Source: Haemophilus parainfluenzae (GTDB taxonomy: Bacteria > Pseudomonadota > Gammaproteobacteria > Enterobacterales > Pasteurellaceae). From it: 64,000 nt of DNA. The DNA lies in contig NZ_QEPZ01000003.1 in NCBI RefSeq assembly GCF_003253005.1, positions 1 to 64,000 of the forward strand, written 5' to 3'. Below, piece by piece: positions 21,573 through 31,283 of this stretch (position 1 is its first letter; each line of letters starts with the position of its first letter). The position numbers were made by a program, and so were the translations under genes. The notes below the pieces were generated by a model. The model saw nothing but the letters and a program-made list of their open reading frames with translations. It did no database searches and was not told the DNA's origin.

Positions 21573-21890
21573 TTAAATGATGGCTGGGCCGGCACGAATA
21601 GGGGCAAAAACAGGGAATTCTGCCGCAATAAAGTGCGGTTGAATTTTTTCGTGTTTTTGATTGGAATGGGTTTTGTGATTTGTTGGCTGAGGTTGAACCT
21701 GCAATGCTTGACGAATTTCACGTACCGCAATCAACATATGTTGTTCAGATGATGTTTGGTAATTTTCGCCGCTCATATTTGATGAAGGCTGAGCCTCCAA
21801 TCCCTGAGCGACAGGCAAAGCAAAAATCGCAATCATGCTTAACAGCAACTGCGACCAGAAATTTGTTTTACCTTTGTTTGATTTCATCAT
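21573..21890 (-). CDS. secM: Secretion monitor SecM (arrest peptide controlling secA)
   Basis: A 105-residue protein (104 if the second ATG is used) with an N-terminal signal/membrane segment (about 12-32: LLLSMIAIFALPVAQG) and a C-terminus ending FAPIRAGP followed by three residues and the stop. Established knowledge: E. coli SecM stalls ribosomes at ...GIRAGP, and the Mannheimia SecM is active with a short APIRAGP-type motif. When the nascent chain is pulled by Sec, the stall is released; when secretion is slow, the stalled ribosome unfolds the mRNA and raises secA translation. Position directly upstream of secA fits. It is poorly conserved elsewhere, as is normal for SecM. Confidence 0.88.
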   Translation of the reverse strand: MMKSNKGKTNFWSQLLLSMIAIFALPVAQGLEAQPSSNMSGENYQTSSEQHMLIAVREIRQALQVQPQPTNHKTHSNQKHEKIQPHFIAAEFPVFAPIRAGPAII

Positions 21891-21962
21891 CTTATTGTCT
21901 CTGACAAAATTTGTGTGTATTGTATCGGAAATTCAACGTAAAGTCATTATTGGGGTATTTTT

Positions 21963-22283
21963 GTGGAAAACAAGCATGAGCGTTATCAAAAAGCCATGAA
22001 TATTATTGATGTGCTAGAAGGATCACAATTTGCCAAAATCATGCAGAAAGGGTTAATGTTGAATGAACTGAACCAAAACATCAGTCGCCTTTTCCCACAA
22101 GAATTCAAAGGGCTCTTCCGTTTAGGCTCCATTACAGATGGGAAACTCTTTATCGAAGTCAAAAGTGCGGTCGTTCGCCAAGGGATTTTATTTCGCCAAC
22201 GCGAATTACTCACTGCAATTCAACCAACTTATCCCGAAGTAAAAGGCTTTGAGATTAAAATCAATCCAGAATTAACCTGCTAA
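21963..22283 (+). CDS. DUF721/DciA-like protein
   Basis: A 106-residue protein whose first half resembles the DUF721 (DciA) domain: an initial helix, LNELNQNISRLFPQEFKG, and a beta part with LFIEVKSAVVRQGILFRQREL. DciA loads the replicative helicase in bacteria without DnaC; DUF721 genes often lie beside secM/secA or lpxC in gammaproteobacteria, as here. The start is GTG (21963) behind a GGGG stretch; the next ATG is 11 codons later. A USS overlaps codons for KSAVV. The helicase-loader role is inferred. Confidence 0.65.
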   Translation: MENKHERYQKAMNIIDVLEGSQFAKIMQKGLMLNELNQNISRLFPQEFKGLFRLGSITDGKLFIEVKSAVVRQGILFRQRELLTAIQPTYPEVKGFEIKINPELTC

Positions 22284-22284
22284 G

Positions 22285-23139
22285 CTAACCTTTAAAGATG
22301 GCAATTAATTCTTTTACTTTAACTCGTTTTTCTGAAGATTGGCTAATTGAGCGCTGTACTTTAACGCGTTTAAATTTTGCCCCTTTGTAAATCTCACGTG
22401 TGAATTTTGTATCGTGGTTAGAAATCACGACGGAAATTTGCTTTTCTTTTTGCGCTTTCTTTGCACATTCCGCTAAATTCTTTTGATGTTCAAGGCCAAA
22501 AGCATTCCCCGCATATCCAGTAAAATTGGTATCTTGTGGAAGCGGTGCATAAGGCGGATCACAATAGATCACACTGTGTTTATCCGCTAATTCAAACGTC
22601 TGTTGAAAATCGGCACATAAAAAGACCGCACTTTGTGCTTTATGGGCGAAATAGCGTAATTCATCTTCTGGGAAATAATGGGTTTTATAAGCCCCAAATG
22701 GCACATTGAACTCATTTTTACTGTTATATCGGCACAAGCCGTTAAACCCAAAGCGATTCAAATAAAGGAACAACACGGAGCGCTCAAAAGGATCGGTTGA
22801 TTGATTAAAGGCATCTCGCTGGGCGTAATAATAGCCAGCTGTATTCGCATTTTCAGCGAAGAAAATTGGCTTACAAGCCTCAATATAGGCATCCACATTG
22901 TCTTTGACGATATTAAACAAGTTAATCAAATCAGGATTAATATCCGCCAAAATATAACGTTCAAAGTGAGAATTTAAAAAAACAGCGCCCGCGCCGACAA
23001 AAGGTTCAATTAAACACTGTTTTCTTTTAGGAAAAACTCGATTGAGATCGTCCGTTAAACGAAATTTACCGCCCGCCCATTTTAAAAACGGGCGGTGTTT
23101 AATTCGAGGTTTCGTTTTGTTATTTTTCGGACGCAACAT
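22285..23139 (-). CDS. dam: DNA adenine methylase Dam (GATC)
   Basis: Dam methylates adenine in GATC and directs mismatch repair, replication timing and some gene regulation. The 284-residue alpha-type methylase has the SAM-binding FLKWAGGKF near residue 18, the catalytic DPPY (about 192-195, VIYCDPPYAP) and the target-recognition region between. The gene lies 14 bases after aroB; the E. coli damX homologue is not present between them. It ends convergent with the DUF721 gene. Confidence 0.96.
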   Translation of the reverse strand: MLRPKNNKTKPRIKHRPFLKWAGGKFRLTDDLNRVFPKRKQCLIEPFVGAGAVFLNSHFERYILADINPDLINLFNIVKDNVDAYIEACKPIFFAENANTAGYYYAQRDAFNQSTDPFERSVLFLYLNRFGFNGLCRYNSKNEFNVPFGAYKTHYFPEDELRYFAHKAQSAVFLCADFQQTFELADKHSVIYCDPPYAPLPQDTNFTGYAGNAFGLEHQKNLAECAKKAQKEKQISVVISNHDTKFTREIYKGAKFKRVKVQRSISQSSEKRVKVKELIAIFKG

Positions 23140-23153
23140 GAGAGCAATGACAG

Positions 23154-24242
23154 TTAGTCATGTTGTGTGCAACGCTCAATCGCGTTTAGCACAAGAGATT
23201 TGTCAGTATCAGTTGCCACGTGGGCTTGTCCAAGCGCTTTTAACAACACAAGACGCAACTTGCCTGCCAGCACTTTTTTATCACGCATCATGTGCGGTAA
23301 ATAATCGTCTGGTTGCATAGTATCAGGCGAAACGGTCGGTAAATTAGCACGCGCTAAAAGTTTTTCTAAACGTGCAACATCTTCAAAAGAAAGATCGCCT
23401 AATTGTTCAGATAACACCGCAGCCATCATAGTTCCTGCTGCAACAGCTTCACCATGTAACCAGTTTCCGTAACCTAAATGTGTTTCGATCGCATGTCCAA
23501 AAGTATGGCCGAGATTTAATAATGCACGATCACCTTTTTCAGTTTCATCGCGCGCAACGACATCCGCTTTAATTTGGCAACAACGCGCAATACAATGCTG
23601 AAGTGAACTTTGATTTAACGCAACTAATTCATCAATATGTGCTTCAAGCCATTCGAAAAAGGCATAATCTAAAATTGCCCCATATTTAATGACTTCCGCA
23701 AGTCCCGCATTCACTTCACGTTTTGGCAAGGTATTGAGTGTAAGGGTGTCAATAATCACCGTAGAAGGTTGATAAAACGCCCCAATCATATTTTTGCCTA
23801 ACTCATGATTAACGGCAGTTTTGCCACCAACAGAAGAATCCACTTGGGCTAATAATGTGGTAGGAATTTGAATAAAACGCACACCACGCTGATAACTTGC
23901 TGCTGCAAAACCTGCCACATCACCAATCACACCACCACCTAATGCAATAATGGTGGTATCTCGCCCATGATTATGCTTTAAAAGTGCGGTAAAAATGAGG
24001 TTTAAAGACTCTAACGTTTTATATTTTTCGCCATCAGGCAATAATACCGATTCAACCTGACAACCTATTTTTTCTAACGTTTCTGTAACAGGCTCAAGAT
24101 AATATTGTGCGACGGTTGGATTAGTCACGATCATCACCTTATCCCCTTTTTTCAGCGGATAACAGGTTTCATCTTTAAGTAACCCTTCGCCAATATAAAT
24201 AGGATAACGACGTTCTTTTAATTCAACATTTACGCACAACAT
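23154..24242 (-). CDS. aroB: 3-dehydroquinate synthase
   Basis: The second step of the shikimate pathway, converting DAHP to 3-dehydroquinate with NAD+ and a divalent metal. The 362-residue product shows the NAD-binding [14 protein letters not shown] (about 99-112), [18 protein letters not shown]-like [17 protein letters not shown] (about 126-142), and metal ligands in the HTFGHAIE motif. It starts 9 bases after aroK and is followed by dam, the conserved aroK-aroB-dam order. Confidence 0.98.
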   Translation of the reverse strand: MLCVNVELKERRYPIYIGEGLLKDETCYPLKKGDKVMIVTNPTVAQYYLEPVTETLEKIGCQVESVLLPDGEKYKTLESLNLIFTALLKHNHGRDTTIIALGGGVIGDVAGFAAASYQRGVRFIQIPTTLLAQVDSSVGGKTAVNHELGKNMIGAFYQPSTVIIDTLTLNTLPKREVNAGLAEVIKYGAILDYAFFEWLEAHIDELVALNQSSLQHCIARCCQIKADVVARDETEKGDRALLNLGHTFGHAIETHLGYGNWLHGEAVAAGTMMAAVLSEQLGDLSFEDVARLEKLLARANLPTVSPDTMQPDDYLPHMMRDKKVLAGKLRLVLLKALGQAHVATDTDKSLVLNAIERCTQHD

Positions 24243-24251
24243 TTTAAATCC

Positions 24252-24794
24252 TTAAAGTGAACTGTTTAAGCCGTTTAGATTATCAATTAAATCAACAATT
24301 TGATTAACCATTACTTTGGCATTTTGCTCATCTGTTGGTAAGGTGATATCAGCAATTTCTTCGTATAACGGATTGCGTACTTTGGCTAAATCTTCCAACA
24401 CTTGGCGTGGATCATCTGTCCCTTGTAATAAAGGACGTTTTTTATCACGTTGCGTACGTTGATATTGTTTATCTACTGAGGTTTCTAAATAAATTACAAT
24501 GCCACGAGCAGAAAGATAATTACGATTCTCTTTTGACATCACTGCTCCACCACCAGTGGAAAGCACAACGCCTTGTAATTGGGTTAATTCATTGATAATA
24601 CGCTCTTCACGCTTACGAAAGCCTTCTTCGCCTTCTAAATCAAAAATCCAGCTAATGTCTGCTCCCGCACGTTCCTCAATTACTGCATCTGAATCGACAA
24701 AATCCATATTCAATTGTTGCGCAAGCTGACGGCCAATGGTGCTTTTACCCGCGCCCATCGGACCCACTAAAAAAATATTACGTTTTTCAGCCAT
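24252..24794 (-). CDS. aroK: Shikimate kinase
   Basis: AroK phosphorylates shikimate at the 3-hydroxyl. The 180-residue P-loop kinase has Walker [10 protein letters not shown] (about 11-19), the shikimate-binding DSD (about 36) and the GGG motif (STGGGAV). Length is normal. It is the first gene of the aroK-aroB-dam group. No secretin or competence gene was found upstream within the window. Confidence 0.97.
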   Translation of the reverse strand: MAEKRNIFLVGPMGAGKSTIGRQLAQQLNMDFVDSDAVIEERAGADISWIFDLEGEEGFRKREERIINELTQLQGVVLSTGGGAVMSKENRNYLSARGIVIYLETSVDKQYQRTQRDKKRPLLQGTDDPRQVLEDLAKVRNPLYEEIADITLPTDEQNAKVMVNQIVDLIDNLNGLNSSL

Positions 24795-25052
24795 TGTTAT
24801 TCTTCTAACTTAAATAATGTTCAAATTAATCTTTCCTAATAAAAACTGGCCACCTGAAAAAATGGCAGCCCGAAAGATCACCCAAAAAATAATGAAGATT
24901 ATCGCAATAAATCCCCCTATGTTTCAACCTTTAGCGGGAATTTATTTTAAGAAGCGCAAAAGTGCGGTCAGTTTTTGAGGGATTTTAATGAATGATAAAG
25001 TCAAATAGAGCATCGAGATAAAGCATCCTAAAATTTAACCGCACTTTACAAA
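24795..25052. other. Non-coding gap between aroK and the dcu gene, with outward USS pair
   Basis: About 260 bases without a supportable gene. It must hold the aroK promoter, which I could not define. It contains USS copies in opposite orientation near 24960 and 25038, about 80 bases apart, and an imperfect inverted repeat around 24905-24950 (AATAAAT-CCC against GGG-ATTTATT). Confidence 0.5.
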
Positions 25053-25087
25053 CAAAAAAGGCTATTCAAGCGAATAGCCTTTTCTTT
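25053..25087 (-). terminator. Rho-independent terminator of the dcu transporter gene
   Basis: AAGGCTATTC pairs with GAATAGCCTT; on the minus strand the stem is followed by a run of six T. It begins 15 bases after the stop codon at 25102. Confidence 0.88.
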
Positions 25088-25101
25088 TATCAGTGAGTTA
25101 A

Positions 25102-26769
25102 TTATAGATAACCAAACAAGCTTGTGAAAATGTAACCAAAGATACATGAAGTGATTACACCGATTAAGCCCGGTAAAATAAAGCTGTGGTTAATTACAAA
25201 CTTACCAATGTGGGTTGTACCTGAACGGTCGAATTGGATTGCCGCAAGATCACTTGGGTAAGTAGGTAAAATGTAGTAACCGTAACAAGCTGAAGCAAAG
25301 GCTAAGATAACAGCTGGATCAACACCGATACCTAAAGCGAGTGGAACGAATGCAACCAATGCTGCCGCTTGTGAGTTTACGAATTTAGAAATTAATAATA
25401 ACATCACCGCGTAAGTCCAAGGATGTGCTTTTACCACATCACCAAGTGCTGCTTTCATCATCGGTGTATGAACGGTAAACATGGTTTCCGCCATCCAAGA
25501 AATCCCGAATACAGCGACTAACGCAATCATACCTGAACGGAAAATTTCATTTTTACTGATTTTGCCCGCATCAGTTTTTGTAAAGATAACAATTAATGCA
25601 CCCGCTAATAACATGAAGATTTGAATAACGTGAACCATACTTAAATTCACTTTTTTCTTCGCCGTATCTTTTAATACGATTGCAGCATTATCGATAGTTT
25701 CGGTTTTATCTCCCGCTGTGATCACAACTCTGTTATCTTGAGCGGTAATTGTTTGAGCAACTTCACCTTTATCGTTATAAATCGCGACGTTGTTATAGGC
25801 TGTTTTTACTTTTGCTTTACTGTCTTTAACATCAAGTACTAATGTACCATCTTTTGCTAACGCAACGATTTTACCGTCTTTAACATTAAAGGTTTTCACA
25901 GCTTTATCAGCAGAAACGATTTCAACCACTTGAGCTGGTGCTGATTTTTCAAAGGCTGGGCGTAAATCTTTAAAGTAACCTAATAGCGCTACCACTAAAA
26001 TCGCACCAAAGAAGATCCACATCGCATTCCAGCTAGATTGTGGTAATTTTTTGTCTAACAATGATGTGCTATCACCATAAACATACTTTTTGAATTCTGG
26101 ATCTTTTAATTTCTCTTGAAATTCCGGGTCTTTATCTAAATCTTTACCACGGAACCAACTGAAAATACCGATAGCTAATACACCACAAAGGGTTGAAGGC
26201 ACAGTAATTTTTAATAAATCTAAATAGCCATCAAAACCTGCTAATGGGGTTTTAGCATTCACTAAGAATGTGGTTAAAGTCACTACTGCTACAGAAACTG
26301 GTGACGCAATGATACCCATTTGAGAAGCTATTGAACTTGCCGCCATTGGACGTTCAGGACGAATATCATTTTTGATCGCGATATCATAGATGATTGGCAA
26401 CATGGTATAAACCACGTGACCTGTACCACATAAAATGGTTAAGAAACAGGTTACAAACGGCGCCAAAATACTGACATATTTCGGGTTACGACGAAGCATT
26501 TTCTCCGCAATTTGTAACATGACATCTAAACCACCACTGGCTTGTAATGTTGCCGATGTCACCACCACCGCAAGGATAGTTAACATCACATCGATAGCTG
26601 GCTTACCTGGTTCAATACCAAAGCCGAAAACAAGAACAATTAAGCCTACCCCACCGAGCATACCCAGTGCGATACCACCTTTTTTTGCCCCGTAAAACAA
26701 ACAGATAAGAACAATAGCAAGCTGAATAGCAAACTGGCTACCTTCACCTAGGTTCATTAGAAAATCCAT
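25102..26769 (-). CDS. Anaerobic C4-dicarboxylate transporter, Dcu family, with inserted soluble domain
   Basis: Dcu carriers exchange fumarate, malate or aspartate for succinate during anaerobic fumarate respiration. The 555-residue protein has the Dcu membrane core (about residues 10-270 and 375-555), with family motifs such as [17 protein letters not shown] and [21 protein letters not shown]. It is about 110 residues longer than the usual 440-450. The extra part (about residues 275-373, DNA 25651-25947) is hydrophilic, rich in Val, Lys and Asp, and predicted to be beta-rich. DcuB is the closest type by recognition. A likely FNR promoter lies upstream. Downstream of acpP but separated by a terminator. 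Confidence 0.88.
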   Translation of the reverse strand: MDFLMNLGEGSQFAIQLAIVLICLFYGAKKGGIALGMLGGVGLIVLVFGFGIEPGKPAIDVMLTILAVVVTSATLQASGGLDVMLQIAEKMLRRNPKYVSILAPFVTCFLTILCGTGHVVYTMLPIIYDIAIKNDIRPERPMAASSIASQMGIIASPVSVAVVTLTTFLVNAKTPLAGFDGYLDLLKITVPSTLCGVLAIGIFSWFRGKDLDKDPEFQEKLKDPEFKKYVYGDSTSLLDKKLPQSSWNAMWIFFGAILVVALLGYFKDLRPAFEKSAPAQVVEIVSADKAVKTFNVKDGKIVALAKDGTLVLDVKDSKAKVKTAYNNVAIYNDKGEVAQTITAQDNRVVITAGDKTETIDNAAIVLKDTAKKKVNLSMVHVIQIFMLLAGALIVIFTKTDAGKISKNEIFRSGMIALVAVFGISWMAETMFTVHTPMMKAALGDVVKAHPWTYAVMLLLISKFVNSQAAALVAFVPLALGIGVDPAVILAFASACYGYYILPTYPSDLAAIQFDRSGTTHIGKFVINHSFILPGLIGVITSCIFGYIFTSLFGYL

Positions 26770-26832
26770 AAGATACTCCGAATCATTTTATGGTTAATTA
26801 GAAAAAATTTTGATCGAATACTAGCATCAAAA

Positions 26833-26878
26833 TTAACTCATAATAAGTACTTTTAAGGTAAATCTTGTTTTAAATCAA
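26833..26878 (-). promoter_or_regulatory. Likely FNR-activated promoter of the dcu gene
   Basis: TTGTTTTAAATCAA at 26865-26878 matches the FNR palindrome TTGAT-N4-ATCAA at 9 of 10 positions. On the minus strand a TATTAT -10 box lies at 26845-26840, which would put the transcription start near 26833 and the FNR centre near -39 to -41, the class II activator position. The dcu start codon is about 64 bases further on. A fumarate/succinate carrier under FNR control is the known pattern. Confidence 0.55.
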
Positions 26879-27009
26879 AAAATAAAGGAACTAAATAATA
26901 AAAACAAATCTGAGTGAGATTAAATAAAGGAAAGTGCGGTCAGAAATTTAAGAGATTTAGATATATTTTGTTTTATTTAAAGATAAAGAATTTAGAAAAG
27001 AAATTTAAA

Positions 27010-27042
27010 GAAAAAAAATTAGGCGACCTAAAAGATCGCCCA
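27010..27042 (-). terminator. Rho-independent terminator of acpP
   Basis: GGCGA pairs with TCGCC (27022-27040) and the stem is followed on the minus strand by AATTTTTTTTCTT. It lies about 10 bases after the acpP stop and ends the fatty-acid operon. Confidence 0.85.
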
Positions 27043-27051
27043 ACTTAAAAA

Positions 27052-27282
27052 TTACTGATTGTTTTGAACGTAGTCAATCGCAGATTGAACAGTTGTGATT
27101 TTTTCAGCTTCTTCATCAGGAATTTCGATATCGAATTCTTCTTCTAAAGCCATTACTAATTCAACTGTATCTAAAGAGTCCGCACCTAAATCTTCAACGA
27201 AAGAAGCTTCTGGTTTTACGTCTTCTTCTTTAACACCTAATTGTTCAACGATGATTTTTTTCACGCGTTCTTCAATACTCAT
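27052..27282 (-). CDS. acpP: Acyl carrier protein
   Basis: ACP carries growing acyl chains on a phosphopantetheine arm. The 76-residue acidic protein has the attachment motif [12 protein letters not shown], with the modified Ser at about position 37. Last gene of the fab cluster, separated from fabG by 218 bases that hold an AAGAGCGGT element near 27314 and probably its own promoter. fabF, which follows acpP in E. coli, is not found here. Confidence 0.98.
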   Translation of the reverse strand: MSIEERVKKIIVEQLGVKEEDVKPEASFVEDLGADSLDTVELVMALEEEFDIEIPDEEAEKITTVQSAIDYVQNNQ

Positions 27283-27500
27283 TTGTTTTTCCTATTGTTG
27301 TTTTAACTCATTTAAGAGCGGTTAGTGTATGCATTTTTGATAAAGTTGCAACTATTTCTTAGGTGGTCGCACCACAAAAAAATAGGCAATGTAAAAACAC
27401 ATACAGAGAAAAAGTTACATTGCGATTGGGATTTTATCATTAACTAAACTGCTTTGCTATATTTTATAGACAAAATCCCCGATATATATGCCCTAAAGGG

Positions 27501-28229
27501 TTAGCTCATATATAAGCCGCCATTCACATGTAATGTGGTACCGGTAATATAAGCCGCATCGTCAGAAGCTAAAAACGCTACCGCTTTTGCGATATCTTTT
27601 GGTTCACCTAAACGGCCTGCCGGTACATTACCAAGAATACCTGCTTTTTGTTCTTCAGTAAGCACTTCAGTCATATCTGTTGCGATAAAGCCGGGTGCTA
27701 CAACGTTTACGGTAATGCCACGTGATGCCACTTCTTTCGCTAAACCTTTAGAGAAACCAATCAAGCCTGCTTTTGCTGCACAATAGTTAGATTGACCTGG
27801 GTTACCCATTGAACCCACCACTGAACCAATAGTAATGATACGCCCGAAACGTTTTTTCATCATGGAACGTAACATTGCTTTAGAAAGATGGAATACAGAA
27901 GTTAAGTTGGTTTGCATAATATCGAACCATTCTTCATCTTTCATACGCATTAATAAATTATCACGAGTGATACCTGCGTTATTCACAAGGATATCAATAT
28001 CACCAAATTGTTCTTTAATTTGTTCTAATACGGCATCAATACTTTCTTTGTCTGCCACATTTAATACTAAACCTTTACCTTTATCACCAAGGTAAGCAGA
28101 AATGGTATCAGCACCTTTTTCAGAGGTTGCGGTACCAATTACAAATGCACCTTTTGATGCTAATTCTTCTGCAATTGCGCGACCAATACCACGTGTTGCA
28201 CCTGTTACTAATGCGATTTTATTTTGCAT
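27501..28229 (-). CDS. fabG: 3-oxoacyl-ACP reductase FabG
   Basis: FabG reduces 3-ketoacyl-ACP with NADPH in fatty-acid elongation. The 242-residue short-chain dehydrogenase has the cofactor motif TGATRGIGRAIA (about 9-20), NNAG (about 87) and the catalytic Ser-Tyr-Lys set (GSVVGSMGNPGQSNYCAAKAG). It starts 13 bases after fabD. Confidence 0.98.
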   Translation of the reverse strand: MQNKIALVTGATRGIGRAIAEELASKGAFVIGTATSEKGADTISAYLGDKGKGLVLNVADKESIDAVLEQIKEQFGDIDILVNNAGITRDNLLMRMKDEEWFDIMQTNLTSVFHLSKAMLRSMMKKRFGRIITIGSVVGSMGNPGQSNYCAAKAGLIGFSKGLAKEVASRGITVNVVAPGFIATDMTEVLTEEQKAGILGNVPAGRLGEPKDIAKAVAFLASDDAAYITGTTLHVNGGLYMS

Positions 28230-28242
28230 TCTTAATCCCCTT

Positions 28243-29181
28243 TTATGCTAATAATGCTTCAACGGCATCTAATGATGCCACATCGTTTACTGATGTTGCT
28301 TGTAATTCTGCTACGATACGTTTTGTTAAACCGTTTAATACTTTACCTGGGCCGATTTCAACTAAAACCTCTACGCCATCTTGTGCCATTTTCTCAACGG
28401 TTTCAGTCCAACGAACTGGGCTATATAATTGGCGAATAAGTGCGGTACGAATTTCTGCACTTTCTGTTTCCGCTTTAACATCTACGTTATTTAATACTGG
28501 TATTGCTGGCGCATTAAGCGTAATCCCTTCAAGTGTTACAGCTAATTGATCAGCAGCTGGTTTCATTAATGCACAATGTGAAGGAACACTTACCGCTAAT
28601 GGTAAAGCTCGTTTTGCGCCCGCTTCTTTACATAATGCAGCAGCACGTTCAACTGCCTCTTTCGCTCCAGCAATGACTACTTGACCTGGTGAGTTAAAGT
28701 TTACTGCAGACACCACTTTACCTTGCTCTGCTTGTTTACATGCATTGATAATCGCTTCATTGTCTAAACCAATAATCGCATACATTGCACCAGTACCTTC
28801 TGGTACTGCTTGTTGCATTAATTTACCGCGTAATTCGACTAATTTAATCGCATCTTTAAAATCAATGACACCTGCGCAAACTAATGCTGAATATTCACCT
28901 AAACTGTGACCAGCCATCACGCTTGGTTGCAATTGTGGGTATTTTTCTTGCCATACACGGAAAATCGCAATGGATGCCGCTAATAATGCCGGCTGAGTTT
29001 GCCAAGTTTTATTTAATTCTTCTGCCGGACCTTGTTGAACCAAGTTCCATAAATCATAGCCAAGCGCTTCAGATGCTTGTTTAAAAGTCTCAGCGACTAC
29101 CGGATATTCGTTAGCAAGATCAGCCAACATGCCAACAGCTTGAGAACCTTGTCCTGGAAAAACCATTGCGAATTTTTTCAT
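28243..29181 (-). CDS. fabD: Malonyl-CoA:ACP transacylase FabD
   Basis: FabD loads malonyl groups from CoA onto ACP. The 312-residue product begins FPGQGSQ, has the nucleophile elbow GHSLGEYSAL (Ser about 92) and the catalytic His in VPSHCALM (about 200). A USS is embedded near 28438. It is separated from fabH by a 92-base gap with an inverted USS pair. Confidence 0.97.
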   Translation of the reverse strand: MKKFAMVFPGQGSQAVGMLADLANEYPVVAETFKQASEALGYDLWNLVQQGPAEELNKTWQTQPALLAASIAIFRVWQEKYPQLQPSVMAGHSLGEYSALVCAGVIDFKDAIKLVELRGKLMQQAVPEGTGAMYAIIGLDNEAIINACKQAEQGKVVSAVNFNSPGQVVIAGAKEAVERAAALCKEAGAKRALPLAVSVPSHCALMKPAADQLAVTLEGITLNAPAIPVLNNVDVKAETESAEIRTALIRQLYSPVRWTETVEKMAQDGVEVLVEIGPGKVLNGLTKRIVAELQATSVNDVASLDAVEALLA

Positions 29182-29215
29182 GTTTTCTTCCTATTTCTTC
29201 ATCGTTTAAATGTTG

Positions 29216-29244
29216 AAAGTGCGGTCAAATTTAACCGCACTTTT
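29216..29244. terminator. Inverted USS pair between fabH and fabD
   Basis: AAGTGCGGT (29217-29225) faces ACCGCACTT (29234-29242) with an 8-base AT loop and a flanking A/T run. The hairpin lies inside a co-directional operon, so it may act as a partial terminator or mRNA stabiliser. Confidence 0.6.
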
Positions 29245-29273
29245 AAAATTCTGTCGGGATTCTAACAAATTAA

Positions 29274-30224
29274 TTAAAATCGCACCAATGCTGAACCCCA
29301 AGTCCAACCACCGCCAAAAGCTTCGAGTAGAAGCAATTGACCGCGTTGAATTCGGCCATCACGCACCGCTTCATCTAAAGCTGTTGGTACAGTCGCTGCA
29401 CTGGTATTGGCTGTACGATCAAGCGTTACCACCACTTGCGACATATCCATCTCTAATTTTTTCGCTGTCGCAGTGATGATACGTAAATTCGCTTGATGCG
29501 GCACAAGCCAGTCGATATCTGTTTTTTGGAGATTATTGGCAGAAAGGGTTTCTTCCACGACATTGGAAAGCTCGCGCACCGCTAATTTAAAGGTTTCATT
29601 ACCTTGCATTTCAATATAGCCAGATTTCTCCACGCCACGTTCTGCTTGTGGAAGCTGTAATGCCGCATTGTTATCTGACGATGCATGTAAATGCGTCGAA
29701 ATAATACCTTCTTGCTCTGATGCTTCTAAGATCACGGCACCCGCACCATCACCAAATAAAACGACAGTACTACGATCAGTTTCGTCTAATTTACGCGAGT
29801 TAAGATCCGCACCAATGACAAGGGCTTTTTTCACGCTACCTGAACGAATAAATTTATCTGCTACGCCTAAAGCATAAACGAAACCGGTACAAGCCGCTGC
29901 TAAATCAAAAGAAATCGCGTCTTCAATACCTAATAAACCTTGAACTTGGCAAGCTGAACTTGGATAAGCGTGAGAACCACTGGTCGTTGCAACGATGATC
30001 AACTCAATTTCTTGAGGATCAAGATTGGCCATTTCAAGTGCTTTTTTGGCTGCTTCACATCCCATTGTTGCAACAGTTTCATCTGCTGCCGCAATACGAC
30101 GTTCACGAATGCCAGAACGCGTCACGATCCATTCATCTGAAGTATCAACCATTTTTTCCAAATCCGCATTGGTACGAATATGGCTCGGCAAATAGCTACC
30201 GGTAGATAAAATTCTACTATTCAT
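29274..30224 (-). CDS. fabH: 3-oxoacyl-ACP synthase III FabH
   Basis: FabH starts fatty-acid synthesis by condensing acetyl-CoA with malonyl-ACP. The 316-residue thiolase-fold enzyme has the catalytic Cys in DLAAACTGF (about 112), His in [11 protein letters not shown] (about 243) and Asn in [10 protein letters not shown] (about 273). It starts 18 bases after plsX and belongs to the yceD-rpmF-plsX-fab operon. Confidence 0.98.
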   Translation of the reverse strand: MNSRILSTGSYLPSHIRTNADLEKMVDTSDEWIVTRSGIRERRIAAADETVATMGCEAAKKALEMANLDPQEIELIIVATTSGSHAYPSSACQVQGLLGIEDAISFDLAAACTGFVYALGVADKFIRSGSVKKALVIGADLNSRKLDETDRSTVVLFGDGAGAVILEASEQEGIISTHLHASSDNNAALQLPQAERGVEKSGYIEMQGNETFKLAVRELSNVVEETLSANNLQKTDIDWLVPHQANLRIITATAKKLEMDMSQVVVTLDRTANTSAATVPTALDEAVRDGRIQRGQLLLLEAFGGGWTWGSALVRF

Positions 30225-30242
30225 AATATCAAAACTTATTAA

Positions 30243-31262
30243 TTAATAACGTTGTAAACCCGCCAAGATTTTTTGTGGAATTTGCAAACGAGCTTGCAAA
30301 GCTGCATCTGCAATTGCACGAGCAAATGCATCCACATTTGCGCTGCCATGACTTTTCACCACAACAGCCGTTAATCCGAGTAAAGATGCCCCATTATATT
30401 CATCTGGGTTAATGCGTTTCAAGCGATGATAAGCATCCTTAAAGAAAAAACGCAGAATCAATTTGGCAAATGATTTAAAAATAGGCTGTTTTTCTTTTCC
30501 TTTCAGAAGAGATAACAGATTCTTAGCCGCCCCTTCAAGGGTTTTTAATGCAATATTTCCCGAAAACCCATCACTCACGATCACATCAGCCACGCCATTT
30601 AATAAAAAGTTACCTTCAATAAAGCCGATATAATGAAGTGCGGTCGATTTTTCTAATAAATTCGCGGCTTCACGAATGGATTGATGTCCTTTAATTTCTT
30701 CCACACCAATATTGAGTAAAGCAATACGTGGATAAACTAAGTTCAATCGGTTTTCGGCAAAGATCGAGCCCATGACGGCAAATTCATAAAGATTTTGAGC
30801 AGAACATTCTACGTTTGCGCCTAAATCTAACATTACGGTTTTATCACCCGTCATCGACGGTAATAAGGATACCAACGCTGGGCGTTGAATCCCTTCTAAA
30901 GGCTGTAAGAGTACCTTTGACAATCCCATCAATGCACCTGTATTCCCTGCACTCACACAACCTTGTGCCTCGCCTTTCTGAACCATTTCAATTGCTAAAC
31001 GCATCGACGTGCCTTTGCTATGACGCAATGCATGAGAAATGCCTTGATTGTTATCAATAGTCTTAGTGCAATGATGAATTTGAATACGTTCTAAAAGAGA
31101 AGAGGGTGCATTTTCCAGTAAAGGGGAAATTTGTTGGCTATCGCCAAACAGCACTAAAGAGAGCATTGGATCTGCTTCCAACGCTGAAAGAGATGCGGGG
31201 ATAGTAATACGGGGACCAATGTCCCCGCCCATCACATCTAACGCTAAGGTTAGACGGTGCAA
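30243..31262 (-). CDS. plsX: Phosphate acyltransferase PlsX
   Basis: PlsX makes acyl-phosphate from acyl-ACP for phospholipid synthesis. The 339-residue product has the N-terminal ALDVMGGDIGP and the family motifs GNTGALMG, DLGANVECSAQNLYEFA and VSDGFSGNIALKT. The start is a TTG (31262) preceded by AAGGT at good spacing. A USS occurs near 30635. It lies between rpmF and fabH as in E. coli. Confidence 0.96.
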   Translation of the reverse strand: MHRLTLALDVMGGDIGPRITIPASLSALEADPMLSLVLFGDSQQISPLLENAPSSLLERIQIHHCTKTIDNNQGISHALRHSKGTSMRLAIEMVQKGEAQGCVSAGNTGALMGLSKVLLQPLEGIQRPALVSLLPSMTGDKTVMLDLGANVECSAQNLYEFAVMGSIFAENRLNLVYPRIALLNIGVEEIKGHQSIREAANLLEKSTALHYIGFIEGNFLLNGVADVIVSDGFSGNIALKTLEGAAKNLLSLLKGKEKQPIFKSFAKLILRFFFKDAYHRLKRINPDEYNGASLLGLTAVVVKSHGSANVDAFARAIADAALQARLQIPQKILAGLQRY

Positions 31263-31283
31263 GTGAATACCTTATAAGTAAAA

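Noticed and set aside
28127-28549. 140-codon plus-strand frame opposite fabG and fabD
   Set aside because: It spans the antisense of two conserved genes with low-complexity sequence, so it is a shadow frame.
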